DNA of 44,274 bases from Pseudomonadota bacterium (GTDB lineage: Bacteria; Desulfobacterota; Binatia; Bin18), in NCBI GenBank assembly GCA_005804965.1, contig SYOC01000108.1, positions 1 to 44,274 on the forward strand, given 5' to 3'. Positions 1 through 8,209 of the stretch are shown here, one piece after another. How positions within the stretch are numbered: the stretch's first letter is position 1; the number at the start of each line of letters is the position of its first letter. The notes beneath the pieces were generated by a model. That model had not been told where the DNA came from. It did not search any database and was given only the letters and a program-made list of their open reading frames with translations. The position numbers and the translations under genes were made by a program.

Positions 1-588
1 CAGTACGATAAATCCTAACCAAGAGGACACAGACAACGATGGCCTCGGCGATGCCTGCGATAGCACTATCGGCACTGAGCACTGCGGCACCTGTGTGGAC
101 GACAACGGCGACGGCCTCGTCGATCTTCTCGACCCGCAATGCGCTTCCGACCCGCTGGTCGTGAAAACCGGACGCTTACCCTTGCCTCCAGACCCGGCGC
201 GGTGATGCTCACGCTGCAAGGATCGTTCAGCGGCGCGGCAGGGCTCGTTAACCCGCCCGCTGAAGGCGTGACCCTCAACCTGACTGATACCGATGGGCAG
301 ATTACTTGCTTCACGCTTCCCCCCGGCCCCGGCTGGACCACCAAAGGCTCGCAGTGGACCTTCACGGACGATAAGACCGGCTCGCTGGGCGCACCGGGAG
401 CAAAAGAATCCTTGAGCCTCAGCTACAACGCCGGAACCGGTGTCTATTCATGGAAAGCCAAAGTGAGGAAGACCACGCTCAGCGATCCCGATGCCGGCAA
501 CGTGAGCACGGCCATAACCATCGGAGACAATGGGTTCCTGAACACTCAGGCCTGGAAGATCAAGGGGAGGAATCTGGTCACGCCATGA
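1..588 (+). pseudogene. 3' end of a thrombospondin type 3 (TSP3) repeat secreted protein, frameshifted; left edge outside window
   Basis: The reading frame entering at base 2 encodes a calcium-binding TSP3 repeat (NPNQEDTDNDGLGDACD) and then a DDNGDGLVDLLDPQC segment. It stops at 203-205. The downstream 130-residue C-terminal domain (GSFSGAAGLVNPPAEGVTL onward, ending KGRNLVTP) continues in another frame to 588. Compared with the paralogous copy at 8210-8798 on the other strand, one base is missing near 178-184, which explains the break. The protein family is extracellular, and the C-terminal domain is not one I can name. The near-identical inverted partner shows that the lesion is recent. 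The gene is either decayed or carries a sequencing indel. Its 5' part, with signal peptide, lies beyond the window. Confidence 0.8.
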
Positions 589-595
589 ATTGTAG

Positions 596-617
596 AGGCT
601 GGGTCTCGCCCCAGCCT
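596..617. repeat. Short palindrome of the CCGTAGGCTGGG repeat family
   Basis: An 8-bp perfect stem (AGGCTGGG/CCCAGCCT) with a 6-base loop lies 8 bases after the stop codon of the broken TSP3 gene and is followed by TACGG. It has no T-tract, so it is not a typical intrinsic terminator. The same motif recurs at 7748-7782, 8182-8197 and, in a longer form, at 37401, 38231 and 39152. The bases from 622 to 747 hold nothing else I can identify. Confidence 0.6.
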
Positions 618-747
618 ACGGACTGCCATGCGCCCCATTCCTCCTTCCAAAGACACCGGAATGAATCAGCCCGAACCACGCCTACAGATTGGCCGGGTTG
701 CCTCGTTCGACGGTTCAGCTTAGAACGACCTCTGAGGAGTGCATACG

Positions 748-993
748 ATGTCAGCACAGTGGATACAACGAATTGAGATCAACCCGCAGATCCTAGTAGG
801 AAAACCAGTCATCAAAGGAACTCGCATTTCTGTCGAACTCGTCCTCGAGGAGCTTGCCCACGGGGCAACACCCGAATATCTCGTGAGCGAGTACGACGTA
901 ACGGAAGAAGACATTCACGCCGCTCTCCTGTATGCCCGCGATTCCGTCGCTGGTGAGCAAGTTTTTGAGGAGAGACTGGCGGCAGGGAAGTGA
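748..993 (+). CDS. DUF433 family antitoxin-like protein
   Basis: This 81-residue protein has the typical DUF433 core: INPQILVGKPVIKGTRISVELVLEELAHGATPEYLVSEY, then a helical C-terminus. DUF433 proteins are small winged-helix-like proteins usually encoded directly before a DUF5615 (PIN-like) partner, and such pairs are regarded as putative toxin-antitoxin modules. The ATG at 748 is chosen because GAGGAG lies 9 bases upstream; a GTG at 739 is in frame but lacks spacing. Its stop overlaps the GTG start of the next gene (GTGA), which indicates translational coupling. Function is inferred from family and neighbour only. Confidence 0.85.
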   Translation: MSAQWIQRIEINPQILVGKPVIKGTRISVELVLEELAHGATPEYLVSEYDVTEEDIHAALLYARDSVAGEQVFEERLAAGK

Positions 994-1348
994 AAATTCT
1001 CGTCGACGCCAACGCACCCCGCAGCTTGGTCGAGGAGCTGCGTCAAGCTGGCCATGATGTCGCCTGGATTCAGGAGATCGACAAGGCTATGCCTGACCCG
1101 GATATCGTCGATCTTGCAGCTCGGGAGACCGGATCATCATCACAGCCGACAAAGGATTCAGCGCCTTAGTCTTCTATTCGGGCAAGCGCTGTCCAGGCAT
1201 AGTCCTCCTGCGCGTTCAGAATCTGGCCCATCGCAACCATAGGATTCTCTCGGTCTTCAATGAGCAAGGGAAAGACATCCGAGGAAATTTCTCTGTCATT
1301 ACCGACAATGCTGTTCGTATGAGAAAGATGCGGGACCCAGGAGAATGA
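990..1348 (+). pseudogene. DUF5615 PIN-like toxin candidate, frameshifted
   Basis: From the GTG at 990 the frame reads KILVDANAPRSLVEELRQAGHDVAWIQEI, the classic N-terminus of the DUF5615 PIN-like family, with the early Asp of the nuclease-like fold. After codon 46 (near 1128-1131) the match moves to another frame, which continues RIIITADKGFSALVFYSGK and later HRNHRILSVFNEQGKDIRGNFSVI to a TGA at 1346-1348. One missing base between 1125 and 1131 restores a single frame of about 119 residues. It is paired with the DUF433 gene just upstream by a GTGA overlap. As written the toxin partner is dead, unless the indel is a sequencing error. Confidence 0.8.
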
Positions 1349-1349
1349 A

Positions 1350-1510
1350 AGAACACGGTAGGGAATCCCATGAACGTCCAGGAACAGTCTTATGGCGGTT
1401 CTGCTCAGCGTAGAAGAGGAATCGTATGAATTTGCTTGGTGGCAGTATAGAAGTGCACGTCTACGTTTGTCACTTTGACGACCAAGCAACTGTTCATCGA
1501 GAACAATCAT
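1350..1510 (-). pseudogene. Remnant of a PIN-like partner of the second DUF433 gene
   Basis: The ATG at 1510 overlaps the stop of the DUF433 gene (ATGA) and begins MIVLDEQLLGR, the start typical of a DUF5615-related PIN-like family that follows this type of DUF433. After about 12 residues the similarity I can recall is lost. The open frame continues only as antisense of the neighbouring DUF5615 pseudogene. A short stretch in another frame (TIPLLR) may be a displaced fragment. It is best read as a decayed toxin partner whose 3' part was lost or overwritten where the two convergent pairs meet. The exact end is uncertain. Confidence 0.45.
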
Positions 1511-1794
1511 TGCACCGCCGATTCTAATTCGGGCAAGGCGTCAAGAAAGCGTTCGGTCATCAACTGTACGGCCTCGCGGATAGCGGCGTGCGAAACGCGA
1601 CCACAATAGCCTGCGACAATGTCTTCAAGCGATTCACCTGCGGCCAACCGCTCCGACGTTCCGGTCATTTCAATCCGCGTGTACTTGAATGTCGGTCGTC
1701 CCCCGCACACGCCAACGGCGCGGACGACGTGCTCGCCCAACGGATAATAACGATACGGCTCGCCACCGATGATTTCCGTGACCAGTTTCGCCAT
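1507..1794 (-). CDS. DUF433 family antitoxin-like protein, longer subtype
   Basis: This 95-residue protein carries GGRPTFKYTRIEMTG, then ERLAAGESLEDIVAGY, the conserved DUF433 winged-helix region, followed by a helical tail. The ATG at 1794 follows AAGGAG by 9 bases; in-frame upstream codons at 1818 and 1860 are less well placed. Its stop overlaps the start of the degraded PIN-like frame by four bases, so it was once the first gene of a two-gene module. It is the second DUF433 in 1.1 kb, in opposite orientation and of a different subtype from the one at 748, so it is not a simple duplication. An intact antitoxin without an intact toxin is an expected end state of such modules. Confidence 0.8.
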   Translation of the reverse strand: MAKLVTEIIGGEPYRYYPLGEHVVRAVGVCGGRPTFKYTRIEMTGTSERLAAGESLEDIVAGYCGRVSHAAIREAVQLMTERFLDALPELESAVQ

Positions 1795-1877
1795 CGCCCT
1801 TAACTCCTTGCGGCTCATTGTGAGCACTGTAGACTGAGATTCGGCTTCGTTTCCTCCCAATCTACAGTCCAGTCAGC

Positions 1878-3587
1878 CTATTGCGGCAGCGCAAACACGA
1901 CTAACGCACTCCCCTTGCTGGCCAGCGGGGGTTCGCCAGCGATGGTAGCGACGATACCGCCGCCGCCGCTAGGTATGGCGATGTATTGTCGTCCGCCGAT
2001 TTTATAGGAGGCCGGTTGTCCACGGACGGACCCACCCGTCTGGAACTTCCACAACACCTCTCCAGTCGCGTCGTTGAACGCCAAAGCAAGCCCTTCCTGA
2101 TTGCCGGTAAAGACCAGCCCTCCAGCGGTAGTGAGCGTGCCACCGATGAGCGGATAGGCTTCGGTGTGGCGCCATTTGACCGCGCCAGTCGTGGGGTCAA
2201 TAGCAGAGAAATGCCCGTACGATGACTGATCGTCGCCTTGGGACCCCTCCCAACCTCCGCCCCAGTAGGGAATGCCTTGGATGAACGTGGCCGCGGCTTT
2301 TTTCATCTGCATACAGCTTTCGATGACCGGGACATACATCAACTTGGTCTGTGGGCTATATGCCGCCGTGTATGAACTGTTCTTGCCGCCGGGAGCGCCT
2401 GGGCAGATCCACTCTTTCCCTTCAGGCTGGGGCACGAATTGCGGATCAACAATAGGCCGGCCTTTCTCATCAAGCCCTTTCGCCCAATTGAGCTTGTCCA
2501 CGTATTGTGAACCGTGCAGATACTGGCCGTTGGTACGGTCTAAAACATACATGAAGCCGTTGCGGTTGGGCTGCGCCAGCGCTTTCACCGTCTTGCCATT
2601 GCGTTCGACGTTGACCAGGAACAGATCGGTGTTGCCGTCGTAGTCCCACACATCGTGCGGCGTGAACTGGAAGTACCATTTGATCTCGCCAGTGTCAGGA
2701 TTCAAGGCGAGCACCGAATCAGTGTAGAGATTGTCGCCTTTGCGTACATCCCCGTTCCAATCAGGGGCAGCGTTGCCCGTCGCCCAATACAACACATCCT
2801 GCTCGGCATCGTAGGAACCAGTGATCCACGTCGGCCCGCCGCCGGTCTTCCACGAGTCTCCCTCCCAGGTTTCTACGCCTTTTTCGCCGGTTTGTGGGGT
2901 CGTGTAACGACGCCAACGGCGCTCGCCAGTGGCAACATCATAGGCATCAACGAAGCCACGAGCGCCATATTCGCCACCACCCACACCGACAATGACTTTC
3001 CCTTTGACCACGAGCGGTGCCACGGTTGCACTGAACCCGTTGGCGTATTCTTCGATCTTTACATTCCACGCCACGGCGCCGGTCTTGCGATCGAGCGCCA
3101 CCAGCCGGGCGTCGAGCGTCGCCATAAACACTTTGTCGTCAGCGATGGCCACACCGCGATTGGTGGGACCGCAGCACACACGCATGTCGTCTGGGAGGGA
3201 ATGATCGTACTTCCAGATGGCATCGCCGGTGACGGCATCCAAGGCGTACAGGTGATTGTACGAGGCAGTTAAGTAAAGAATACCGTCGGCAATGATCGGC
3301 GAGGCTTCGAGTTGCCCGGGAATGCCGGTCTGAAAAATCCAGGCCGGTGCGAGCTTTTTGATATTCTGGCGGTTGATGTCTTTCAGCGGGCTAAAGCGCC
3401 AACTTTCATAGTTGCCGCCATACATGAGCCACGCCGAGGGATCGTTCGGGCCTTTGAGCAGGCGTTCCTGGGTGACGGGTTTGAGATCATAAGTTTTCTG
3501 ACCGTTCTGCGCCTGCGCATTGCCGTGCAGCGCGAGCGTCAGAAAAAGCGCGGGGGAAAGTCCACGCCAAAGCCACTGCTGTCGCAT
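1878..3587 (-). CDS. PQQ-dependent alcohol dehydrogenase, predicted lanthanide type
   Basis: This 569-residue periplasmic quinoprotein oxidises primary alcohols with pyrroloquinoline quinone and passes electrons to a cytochrome c. It has a Sec signal peptide (residues 1-26, ending NAQAQ) and an eight-bladed propeller with repeated W-docking motifs (DAVTGDAIWKY, DRKTGAVAWNV, NPDTGEIKWYF). The vicinal disulfide pair is C138-C139. Metal ligands are E206, N272 and the catalytic D315 in HDVWDYDGN. D317, two residues after the catalytic Asp, is the extra ligand of XoxF/ExaF/PedH-type enzymes; Ca2+-type MxaF has Ala there. No cytochrome domain is fused and no xoxG/xoxJ genes are adjacent. It appears monocistronic, with the DUF433 gene 83 bases downstream. 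The substrate is unknown. Confidence 0.9.
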   Translation of the reverse strand: MRQQWLWRGLSPALFLTLALHGNAQAQNGQKTYDLKPVTQERLLKGPNDPSAWLMYGGNYESWRFSPLKDINRQNIKKLAPAWIFQTGIPGQLEASPIIADGILYLTASYNHLYALDAVTGDAIWKYDHSLPDDMRVCCGPTNRGVAIADDKVFMATLDARLVALDRKTGAVAWNVKIEEYANGFSATVAPLVVKGKVIVGVGGGEYGARGFVDAYDVATGERRWRRYTTPQTGEKGVETWEGDSWKTGGGPTWITGSYDAEQDVLYWATGNAAPDWNGDVRKGDNLYTDSVLALNPDTGEIKWYFQFTPHDVWDYDGNTDLFLVNVERNGKTVKALAQPNRNGFMYVLDRTNGQYLHGSQYVDKLNWAKGLDEKGRPIVDPQFVPQPEGKEWICPGAPGGKNSSYTAAYSPQTKLMYVPVIESCMQMKKAAATFIQGIPYWGGGWEGSQGDDQSSYGHFSAIDPTTGAVKWRHTEAYPLIGGTLTTAGGLVFTGNQEGLALAFNDATGEVLWKFQTGGSVRGQPASYKIGGRQYIAIPSGGGGIVATIAGEPPLASKGSALVVFALPQ

Positions 3588-3659
3588 AAAGGGTCCTCCT
3601 TCGAGTTTATGGTGGGCAACTGTAGCAGGTTGTTGCGAGCGGCTGTAGAGGCGGAAAGA

Positions 3660-5387
3660 TTATGCCGCCTGAGCGGGCGTCACCCGCACGAGTTTTTGCG
3701 CACCAAGGATATCCTGCAACGCCAACCAGATTTCGCGCTCGGTTTCGGCTTCGGCTAGTTGCTGACGCGCACTGGCACTTGTCATGCCACGTGCCAGTGC
3801 AGCAAGACATTGCAGTTGCAGTCCTTCATCTGCCACCGGCGTGAGTAAAAGAAAAACAAAATGGACGGGTCGCCCGTCTGGAGTATCCCATTCCACGCCA
3901 GCTATCGACCGACCAAAGGTCAGCACCGGCTTCGTTAAGGTCTCAACCCGTGCGTGTGGGATAGCAAGGCCGTTCTCCAAACCCGTGCCCATCAACTCCT
4001 CACGTTTGCGCACGGCAGAGACCAGGGTGTCGAGGTCTGGCACGCCGTCATGGTCTTCAACTGCCTGAGCAAGTTCGCGCATCACCTCCCAGCGGGTTGT
4101 GCCGCGTAAGCGAGGAAGAACAGCCCGGCGCGAAAAAAACTCGAGGATGGGGACTTCACGACGACGTTGGATGGACCACACCAAGCACGGGCCGACCAGC
4201 AGCGAAGACAGCAGGGCAGCAAATACGACAGCAACGAAGATCGGTGCTGTAAAAATGTGCTGCTCCAGAGCAATCCGCGCCAAAATAATTTCCATGACGC
4301 CGCCGGGCGTAAAGGCGATGCCGATCGACAGACGATCATCGCGCGACAGCGTCGTGCCCAACGTACCAACCCAAGCACCGAAGAATTTCCCGAAGAAAGA
4401 CACCACAGTGACGAAGATCACCAGCGTGAGATCAAAATTGCCCACGAAATCGAGATACAACCCAATCCCAGCAAAATAGAGAGGAACGAAAACGGCGTGT
4501 ACCATCTGGCTGAGAATCTGGCGAATCCGCTCCGACAGCGCACGCGACTCTCCAGCCATAATCCCAGCCAAAAAGAAACCGAAGAGGGCATTAAGCCCCA
4601 TCCATTGCGTTATCACCCCACAAAAGAGGCCGAGACAACAGACGAAAGTGAGAACAGCGCCTGGCTGCTGCGGCAGCGTCTGGGTAATAGCGGCGATGGT
4701 CCTGTCCACGAGGCGTCGCCCGAACGTAAGGCACAGGGCCGTAAACGCCAGCACAGTAAAAACAAAGAACACGACAGAATGCACGCCGAGCGCCGATTGC
4801 GTACCTAGGGCAAGCAGTAAACTAAAAATGATCCACGCCAGAATATCGTTGATGGCATAGCCGCAGAGCGTCAGGAGACCGAGATCACTTTTCACCAGAT
4901 CCAAATCGTGCAGCACCCGCGCCATCACCGCGATGGCGCTGATTGACATGGTCGTCGCAAGAAACAAGGCAAATACCACCGGTCGTTCTGGATCGGCCAG
5001 ATACTGTCCCGGCAGTTGCAGTGATAACAGAAATCCCAACACGAGAGGGACGAGCACGCCGATGATGCCGATTTTCAAAGCTGGTCCGCGTTGTCGCCAC
5101 GCCGCCGAAGCATCTACTTCAAGACCAGTCTCTAACAGCAGAAACAAGACGCCGAACCCAGACACGGTAGCGAGCATCACGCGTTGCAGCTCATCTTCTG
5201 GGAATACGGCTAGTTGGAGGGCAGGAAGAAAGCGGCCAAGCAACGTTGGGCCAAGGGCGATCCCCACGGCGATCTCGCCAATCAATGGTGGATGGCCCCA
5301 CCAACGTAAGAGTTCGCCAGCTCCGCGCGCAAAGCTGAGGAGCACCAACACCTGAAGGAGAAAAATGAGAAGCTGTTGTTCGCTCAT
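3660..5387 (-). CDS. CPA2-family cation/proton antiporter with C-terminal PTS EIIA domain
   Basis: This is a 575-residue inner-membrane protein. Residues 1 to about 400 form the 12-13 helix Na+/H+ or K+/H+ exchanger fold of the KefB/CPA2 type, starting SEQQLLIFLLQVLVLL and including GEIAVGIALGPTLLGR and FTPGGVMEIILARIAL. Residues of about 425-560 form a PTS fructose/nitrogen-type EIIA domain with the phospho-acceptor motif IPHAR (H478) and the preceding KREELMGTGLENG. In this family EIIA-like domains gate ion transport in response to phosphorylation, so cation efflux here may be tied to a nitrogen-PTS relay (inference). The ATG at 5387 begins at the expected N-terminus. The gene lies 72 bases upstream of the PQQ dehydrogenase on the same strand; whether they are co-transcribed is unclear. 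Confidence 0.88.
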   Translation of the reverse strand: MSEQQLLIFLLQVLVLLSFARGAGELLRWWGHPPLIGEIAVGIALGPTLLGRFLPALQLAVFPEDELQRVMLATVSGFGVLFLLLETGLEVDASAAWRQRGPALKIGIIGVLVPLVLGFLLSLQLPGQYLADPERPVVFALFLATTMSISAIAVMARVLHDLDLVKSDLGLLTLCGYAINDILAWIIFSLLLALGTQSALGVHSVVFFVFTVLAFTALCLTFGRRLVDRTIAAITQTLPQQPGAVLTFVCCLGLFCGVITQWMGLNALFGFFLAGIMAGESRALSERIRQILSQMVHAVFVPLYFAGIGLYLDFVGNFDLTLVIFVTVVSFFGKFFGAWVGTLGTTLSRDDRLSIGIAFTPGGVMEIILARIALEQHIFTAPIFVAVVFAALLSSLLVGPCLVWSIQRRREVPILEFFSRRAVLPRLRGTTRWEVMRELAQAVEDHDGVPDLDTLVSAVRKREELMGTGLENGLAIPHARVETLTKPVLTFGRSIAGVEWDTPDGRPVHFVFLLLTPVADEGLQLQCLAALARGMTSASARQQLAEAETEREIWLALQDILGAQKLVRVTPAQAA

Positions 5388-5510
5388 ACGATTCTACCCT
5401 CTTAGCTAGCAGCTTTTGCCGGGAAAAAGACAGAGCCTGGGACACTGCCGCAATTTTTGCTAAGAGTCGGAAGACCGCTTTGTTCGCCTATACTAAAAGG
5501 AGGAGTAGCA

Positions 5511-6281
5511 ATGCTACAAGTGTTTTCCATGCCCTGCGGATTTCTGGAGTTCGATACCACACTCTTTTTCCCCAATCGAGAGAAAGGGAAGAAGTTCATT
5601 ATCCCTGTCCCCAGCTACTTGATTACCCACCCCAAAGGCAACGTGGTGTTCGATACCGGCGTGCATTGTCAGGCGATTGAGGACCCGATGGCACGATTAG
5701 GCGAGATCTCTCGTATGTTCGTCAGCCACACCAAGCCGGGGGAAGAGATTGTGACCCAGCTCTCAAAATTTCAGCTCGCGCCCAAAGATGTGAAGTACGT
5801 CATCAACTCGCACTTTCACTTCGACCATTGCGGCGGCAACGAGTTTTTTCCTGACTCGACCATTTTCGTGCAAAAGAACGAGATGCACGCGGCACGCGAT
5901 CGCGAGCTGCGCAAGAAAGCGCTCTTCGATCCCAAGGATTTCGACCACAAGCTGCACTATCAGGAGGTCGATGGCGAACTCGACATTTTCGGCGATGGAT
6001 CACTGGTCATTATTCCCACGCACGGCCACACACCGGGACATCAGTCTCTCTGCGTGCGCGTGACGAAAGGAACTGAGGTCGTGCTCACCGGCGACGCCTG
6101 TTACACGAAAGCCAACATGGACGAAGATCTACTACCGTCAGTCGCCTACGACGAGGCGGAAATGTATCGCTCGCTCGGGAAGCTCCGTGACCTACGCGAC
6201 AAACAAGGCGCAACTATTATCTACGGACACGACCCGGACCAGTGGAAAGAAATTCCGCATGCGCCGAACGCATTAGCTTGA
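5511..6281 (+). CDS. Metallo-beta-lactamase fold hydrolase, N-acyl homoserine lactonase family
   Basis: This 256-residue protein has the dizinc motif SHFHFDHCGG (H101, H103, D105, H106). It also has a later metal His in HGHTPGH, the bridging Asp in LTGDACY and a C-terminal GHD. Length and motif order fit the AiiA/AttM lactonase family, which hydrolyses the lactone ring of acyl-homoserine lactones and sometimes other lactones. No signal peptide is seen, so it should be cytoplasmic. The ATG at 5511 follows AAAGGAGG by 7 bases; an in-frame ATG at 5457 has no such site. It is transcribed away from the antiporter gene (divergent, 123 bases) and converges with the CoA-transferase gene. Whether its substrate is a quorum signal cannot be told from sequence. 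Confidence 0.82.
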   Translation: MLQVFSMPCGFLEFDTTLFFPNREKGKKFIIPVPSYLITHPKGNVVFDTGVHCQAIEDPMARLGEISRMFVSHTKPGEEIVTQLSKFQLAPKDVKYVINSHFHFDHCGGNEFFPDSTIFVQKNEMHAARDRELRKKALFDPKDFDHKLHYQEVDGELDIFGDGSLVIIPTHGHTPGHQSLCVRVTKGTEVVLTGDACYTKANMDEDLLPSVAYDEAEMYRSLGKLRDLRDKQGATIIYGHDPDQWKEIPHAPNALA

Positions 6282-6302
6282 AACGGTTTCTATCGGACTG
6301 GA

Positions 6303-6358
6303 CCTGAAGCGAAGCAACGGAGAAGTACACGCGTTGCGTTACCATGCTCCGCTTCAGG
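6303..6358. terminator. Large inverted repeat between convergent genes, probable bidirectional terminator
   Basis: The 14-base arms 6303-6316 and 6345-6358 pair with one mismatch. An inner GCAACG/CGTTGC pairing offers an alternative fold. The element lies 21 bases after the hydrolase stop and 20 bases beyond the CoA-transferase stop, as expected of a shared terminator. It has no long T-tract on either strand, so it could also be a palindromic repeat element. Confidence 0.5.
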
Positions 6359-6378
6359 TAACCACATGCCCTGACAAC

Positions 6379-7572
6379 TCAAATAACCCCTTGCTCTTTC
6401 AGCCCGGCAAGCTCACGTGCGGAGAGCCCGAGGAGTTTGCCGTAGACGATATCGTTGTGTTGCCCCAACGTCGGGCTGGGATTTTCAACCACCGGCGCTT
6501 GGCCATCAAAGCGCAAAGGGCCACCAAGGACCGAGACTTTCCCTGCCGTGGGATGGATGATGTCTTGGATCGCCTTGCGTTCGCGCAGATGCTTATCATG
6601 CAAGACCTCTGGCACTGCTTGGACAATACCGCAAGTAATGTCCGCACTCGCGAACAGCTCCATCACCTCCTGTCGGGTGCGCTGCGACGTCCACTCTTCG
6701 ACAATCGCGTCAATCTCATCGCAGTTTTTCGAGCGGTCAGCATTGGTACGGAAGCGTGGGTCGTCAATCAGCTCTTCGCGCTGCATCACCCGACAGAGCG
6801 CCTGCCATTTCACTTCGTCCGCACAGAGCAAAAGAATGTAGCCGTCCTTGGCAGCGTAGGTGTTGTAAGGAGAAAAAGCCCGGCCTGGAGCGGTATTGCC
6901 GAAGCGTCCGGTCTTGCCGGTGGCGAGATAGTAGGAAAACTGCGTGATGATCGGACCTAACGCAGCATCGTACAGCGAAGTCTCCACAATCGTGCCTTTA
7001 CCGGTGCGTCCACGCATGTGGAGAGCAGAGAGAATCCCGGCACAGAGATGAATGCCGCCGAGGATATCGACGACCGGCGGGCCAGCTTTGACTGGCGGCT
7101 TATCTGGGTATCCAGTGGCGGCCATAATGCCAGCCATCGCCTGGATCACTGGGTCGTAGGCAGGATAATTACTGTACGGTCCAGTCAAGCCAAACCCGGT
7201 ACTGGTGGCATAGATCAGGCTCGGGTTCAGCTCTTTGAGCACCGAATACCCCAGTCCAAGATGATCCATCACACCGACGGCAAAGTTTTCAACGACAATA
7301 TCCGACTGCTTGGCCAGCTCCTTGAACAGCTCGCGTCCGCGCTCAGTTTTGAGATTGAGAGTCACACCCTTCTTGTTTGTGTTGAGCATAATGAACGGAT
7401 AGCTCTCATCGCTGCCACGCACCTTGAAAATCCGCCGCGCCATTTCCCCGGTTTTCGGTGGCTCCACCTTAATCACTTCCGCGCCCATCAGCGCCAGCAT
7501 CAACGTTGCGTACGGACCGTTATAGACGTGCGTAAGATCAAGCACGCGGATATCGTCCAATGGTTTGACCAT
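6379..7572 (-). CDS. CaiB/BaiF family CoA-transferase (class III)
   Basis: This 397-residue cytoplasmic enzyme transfers CoA between carboxylic acids through a covalent aspartyl-CoA intermediate. The nucleophile is D169 in PPVVDILGG, the same position as Asp169 of formyl-CoA transferase. The N-terminus (LDDIRVLDLTHVYNGPYATLMLALMGAEVIKVE) and the NTNKKGVTLNL segment are typical. Full length matches the family. No acyl-CoA dehydrogenase or hydratase genes lie beside it, so the acid substrate cannot be predicted. The ATG at 7572 has a purine-rich GAGGGA upstream. It is transcribed on its own toward the convergent lactonase-like gene. Confidence 0.92.
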   Translation of the reverse strand: MVKPLDDIRVLDLTHVYNGPYATLMLALMGAEVIKVEPPKTGEMARRIFKVRGSDESYPFIMLNTNKKGVTLNLKTERGRELFKELAKQSDIVVENFAVGVMDHLGLGYSVLKELNPSLIYATSTGFGLTGPYSNYPAYDPVIQAMAGIMAATGYPDKPPVKAGPPVVDILGGIHLCAGILSALHMRGRTGKGTIVETSLYDAALGPIITQFSYYLATGKTGRFGNTAPGRAFSPYNTYAAKDGYILLLCADEVKWQALCRVMQREELIDDPRFRTNADRSKNCDEIDAIVEEWTSQRTRQEVMELFASADITCGIVQAVPEVLHDKHLRERKAIQDIIHPTAGKVSVLGGPLRFDGQAPVVENPSPTLGQHNDIVYGKLLGLSARELAGLKEQGVI

Positions 7573-7747
7573 GCATTCCCTCCTCAGGCCAGCAGTCAGC
7601 GGTCAGCTATCAGGCTTAGGCGGAAAACACAACCGCTTTGCTGGTTCTCGCGAGGGGTCAATGCAGACGTACACTGTACGATGGAACTCTTCAGGAATCT
7701 CGCAGCAAGACCCAGCCAGCAGCCTGCAGCATCCCTGGTCGCCGCGA

Positions 7748-7782
7748 TGCTAGGATTCGACGCTGTCTCATACCAGCCTACG
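7748..7782. repeat. Dispersed repeat copy in the CoA-transferase upstream region
   Basis: The bases TGCTAGGATTCGACGCTG followed by TCTCATACCAGCCTACG match the repeat copies at 37401, 38231 and 39152 over about 35 bases with several substitutions. This 240-base intergenic stretch (7573-7811) also holds a CAGCAGTCAGCGGTCAGC low-complexity tract near 7589-7606. No gene is seen in it. Confidence 0.6.
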
Positions 7783-7811
7783 TGCTGGCAAGCCAGCAGT
7801 AGCGCTTGGCC

Positions 7812-8135
7812 TTATGCGGCCAAGAGCGCTTTCATCACGTCACGAGTTTCGAGCTCGCCCTCATCTGGCACTTGTCCTCGGAGAAACGGAAAGTGCCGGG
7901 AAAAGCTAATGACCGTAATCCCAACTGTCTCTTCCGTCGCAGGGTCGAGACGCAGCAAGAAATCCGTGTCCAATTCAATCGTCTTGGCCTTCCGTGGACG
8001 ATCAAAATAGAAATACATCACATCAGCCTCACGGTCGTAGTGGTAGCGCAATTTCTTCCTTTTCACCGGCCTCTTCCTTCGCTCGTCAGTGAGTTCGATC
8101 CGATGTCCAGAGCGATCTTGTATCGTCGTCGCCAT
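7812..8135 (-). CDS. DUF2283 domain protein
   Basis: This 107-residue protein has the compact DUF2283 signature, YHYDREADVMYFYFDRPRKA, and then IELDTDFLLRLDPATEETVGITVISF. DUF2283 proteins are small beta-rich proteins of unknown function, often found beside DUF4258 partners in toxin-antitoxin-like loci. No DUF4258 gene is adjacent here, so this is an orphan. A basic 20-residue N-terminal extension precedes the domain. The start at 8135 is the only in-frame ATG before the domain. It sits among other TA-type genes, which fits an accessory role, but no function can be assigned. Confidence 0.75.
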   Translation of the reverse strand: MATTIQDRSGHRIELTDERRKRPVKRKKLRYHYDREADVMYFYFDRPRKAKTIELDTDFLLRLDPATEETVGITVISFSRHFPFLRGQVPDEGELETRDVMKALLAA

Positions 8136-8181
8136 TGACTCTTTTTACCTCTCCCAGGAGAGAGGGGGAAAGTGCCGTAAG

Positions 8182-8197
8182 CTGGGTCTTGACCCAG
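8182..8197. repeat. Short palindrome of the CCGTAGGCTGGG family after the TSP3 gene
   Basis: A perfect 7-bp stem (CTGGGTC/GACCCAG) with a 2-base loop follows the TSP3 gene stop by 13 bases, in the same relative place as the hairpin after the paralogous copy at 596-617. The two copies of the gene therefore share their 3' palindrome as well. Confidence 0.5.
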
Positions 8198-8209
8198 TCA
8201 TCAGTTTCC

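Noticed and set aside
66-365. Open frame antisense to the TSP3 C-terminal domain, repeated at 8433-8849
   Set aside because: It occurs in both copies only because the underlying gene is duplicated; composition is that of a shadow frame and no start signal is present.
2655-3272. 205-codon plus-strand open frame
   Set aside because: It is antisense to the PQQ dehydrogenase, whose protein motifs are complete.
7018-8010. 330-codon plus-strand open frame
   Set aside because: Most of it is antisense to the CaiB/BaiF gene, then runs through the repeat and DUF2283 region. It has no family features.
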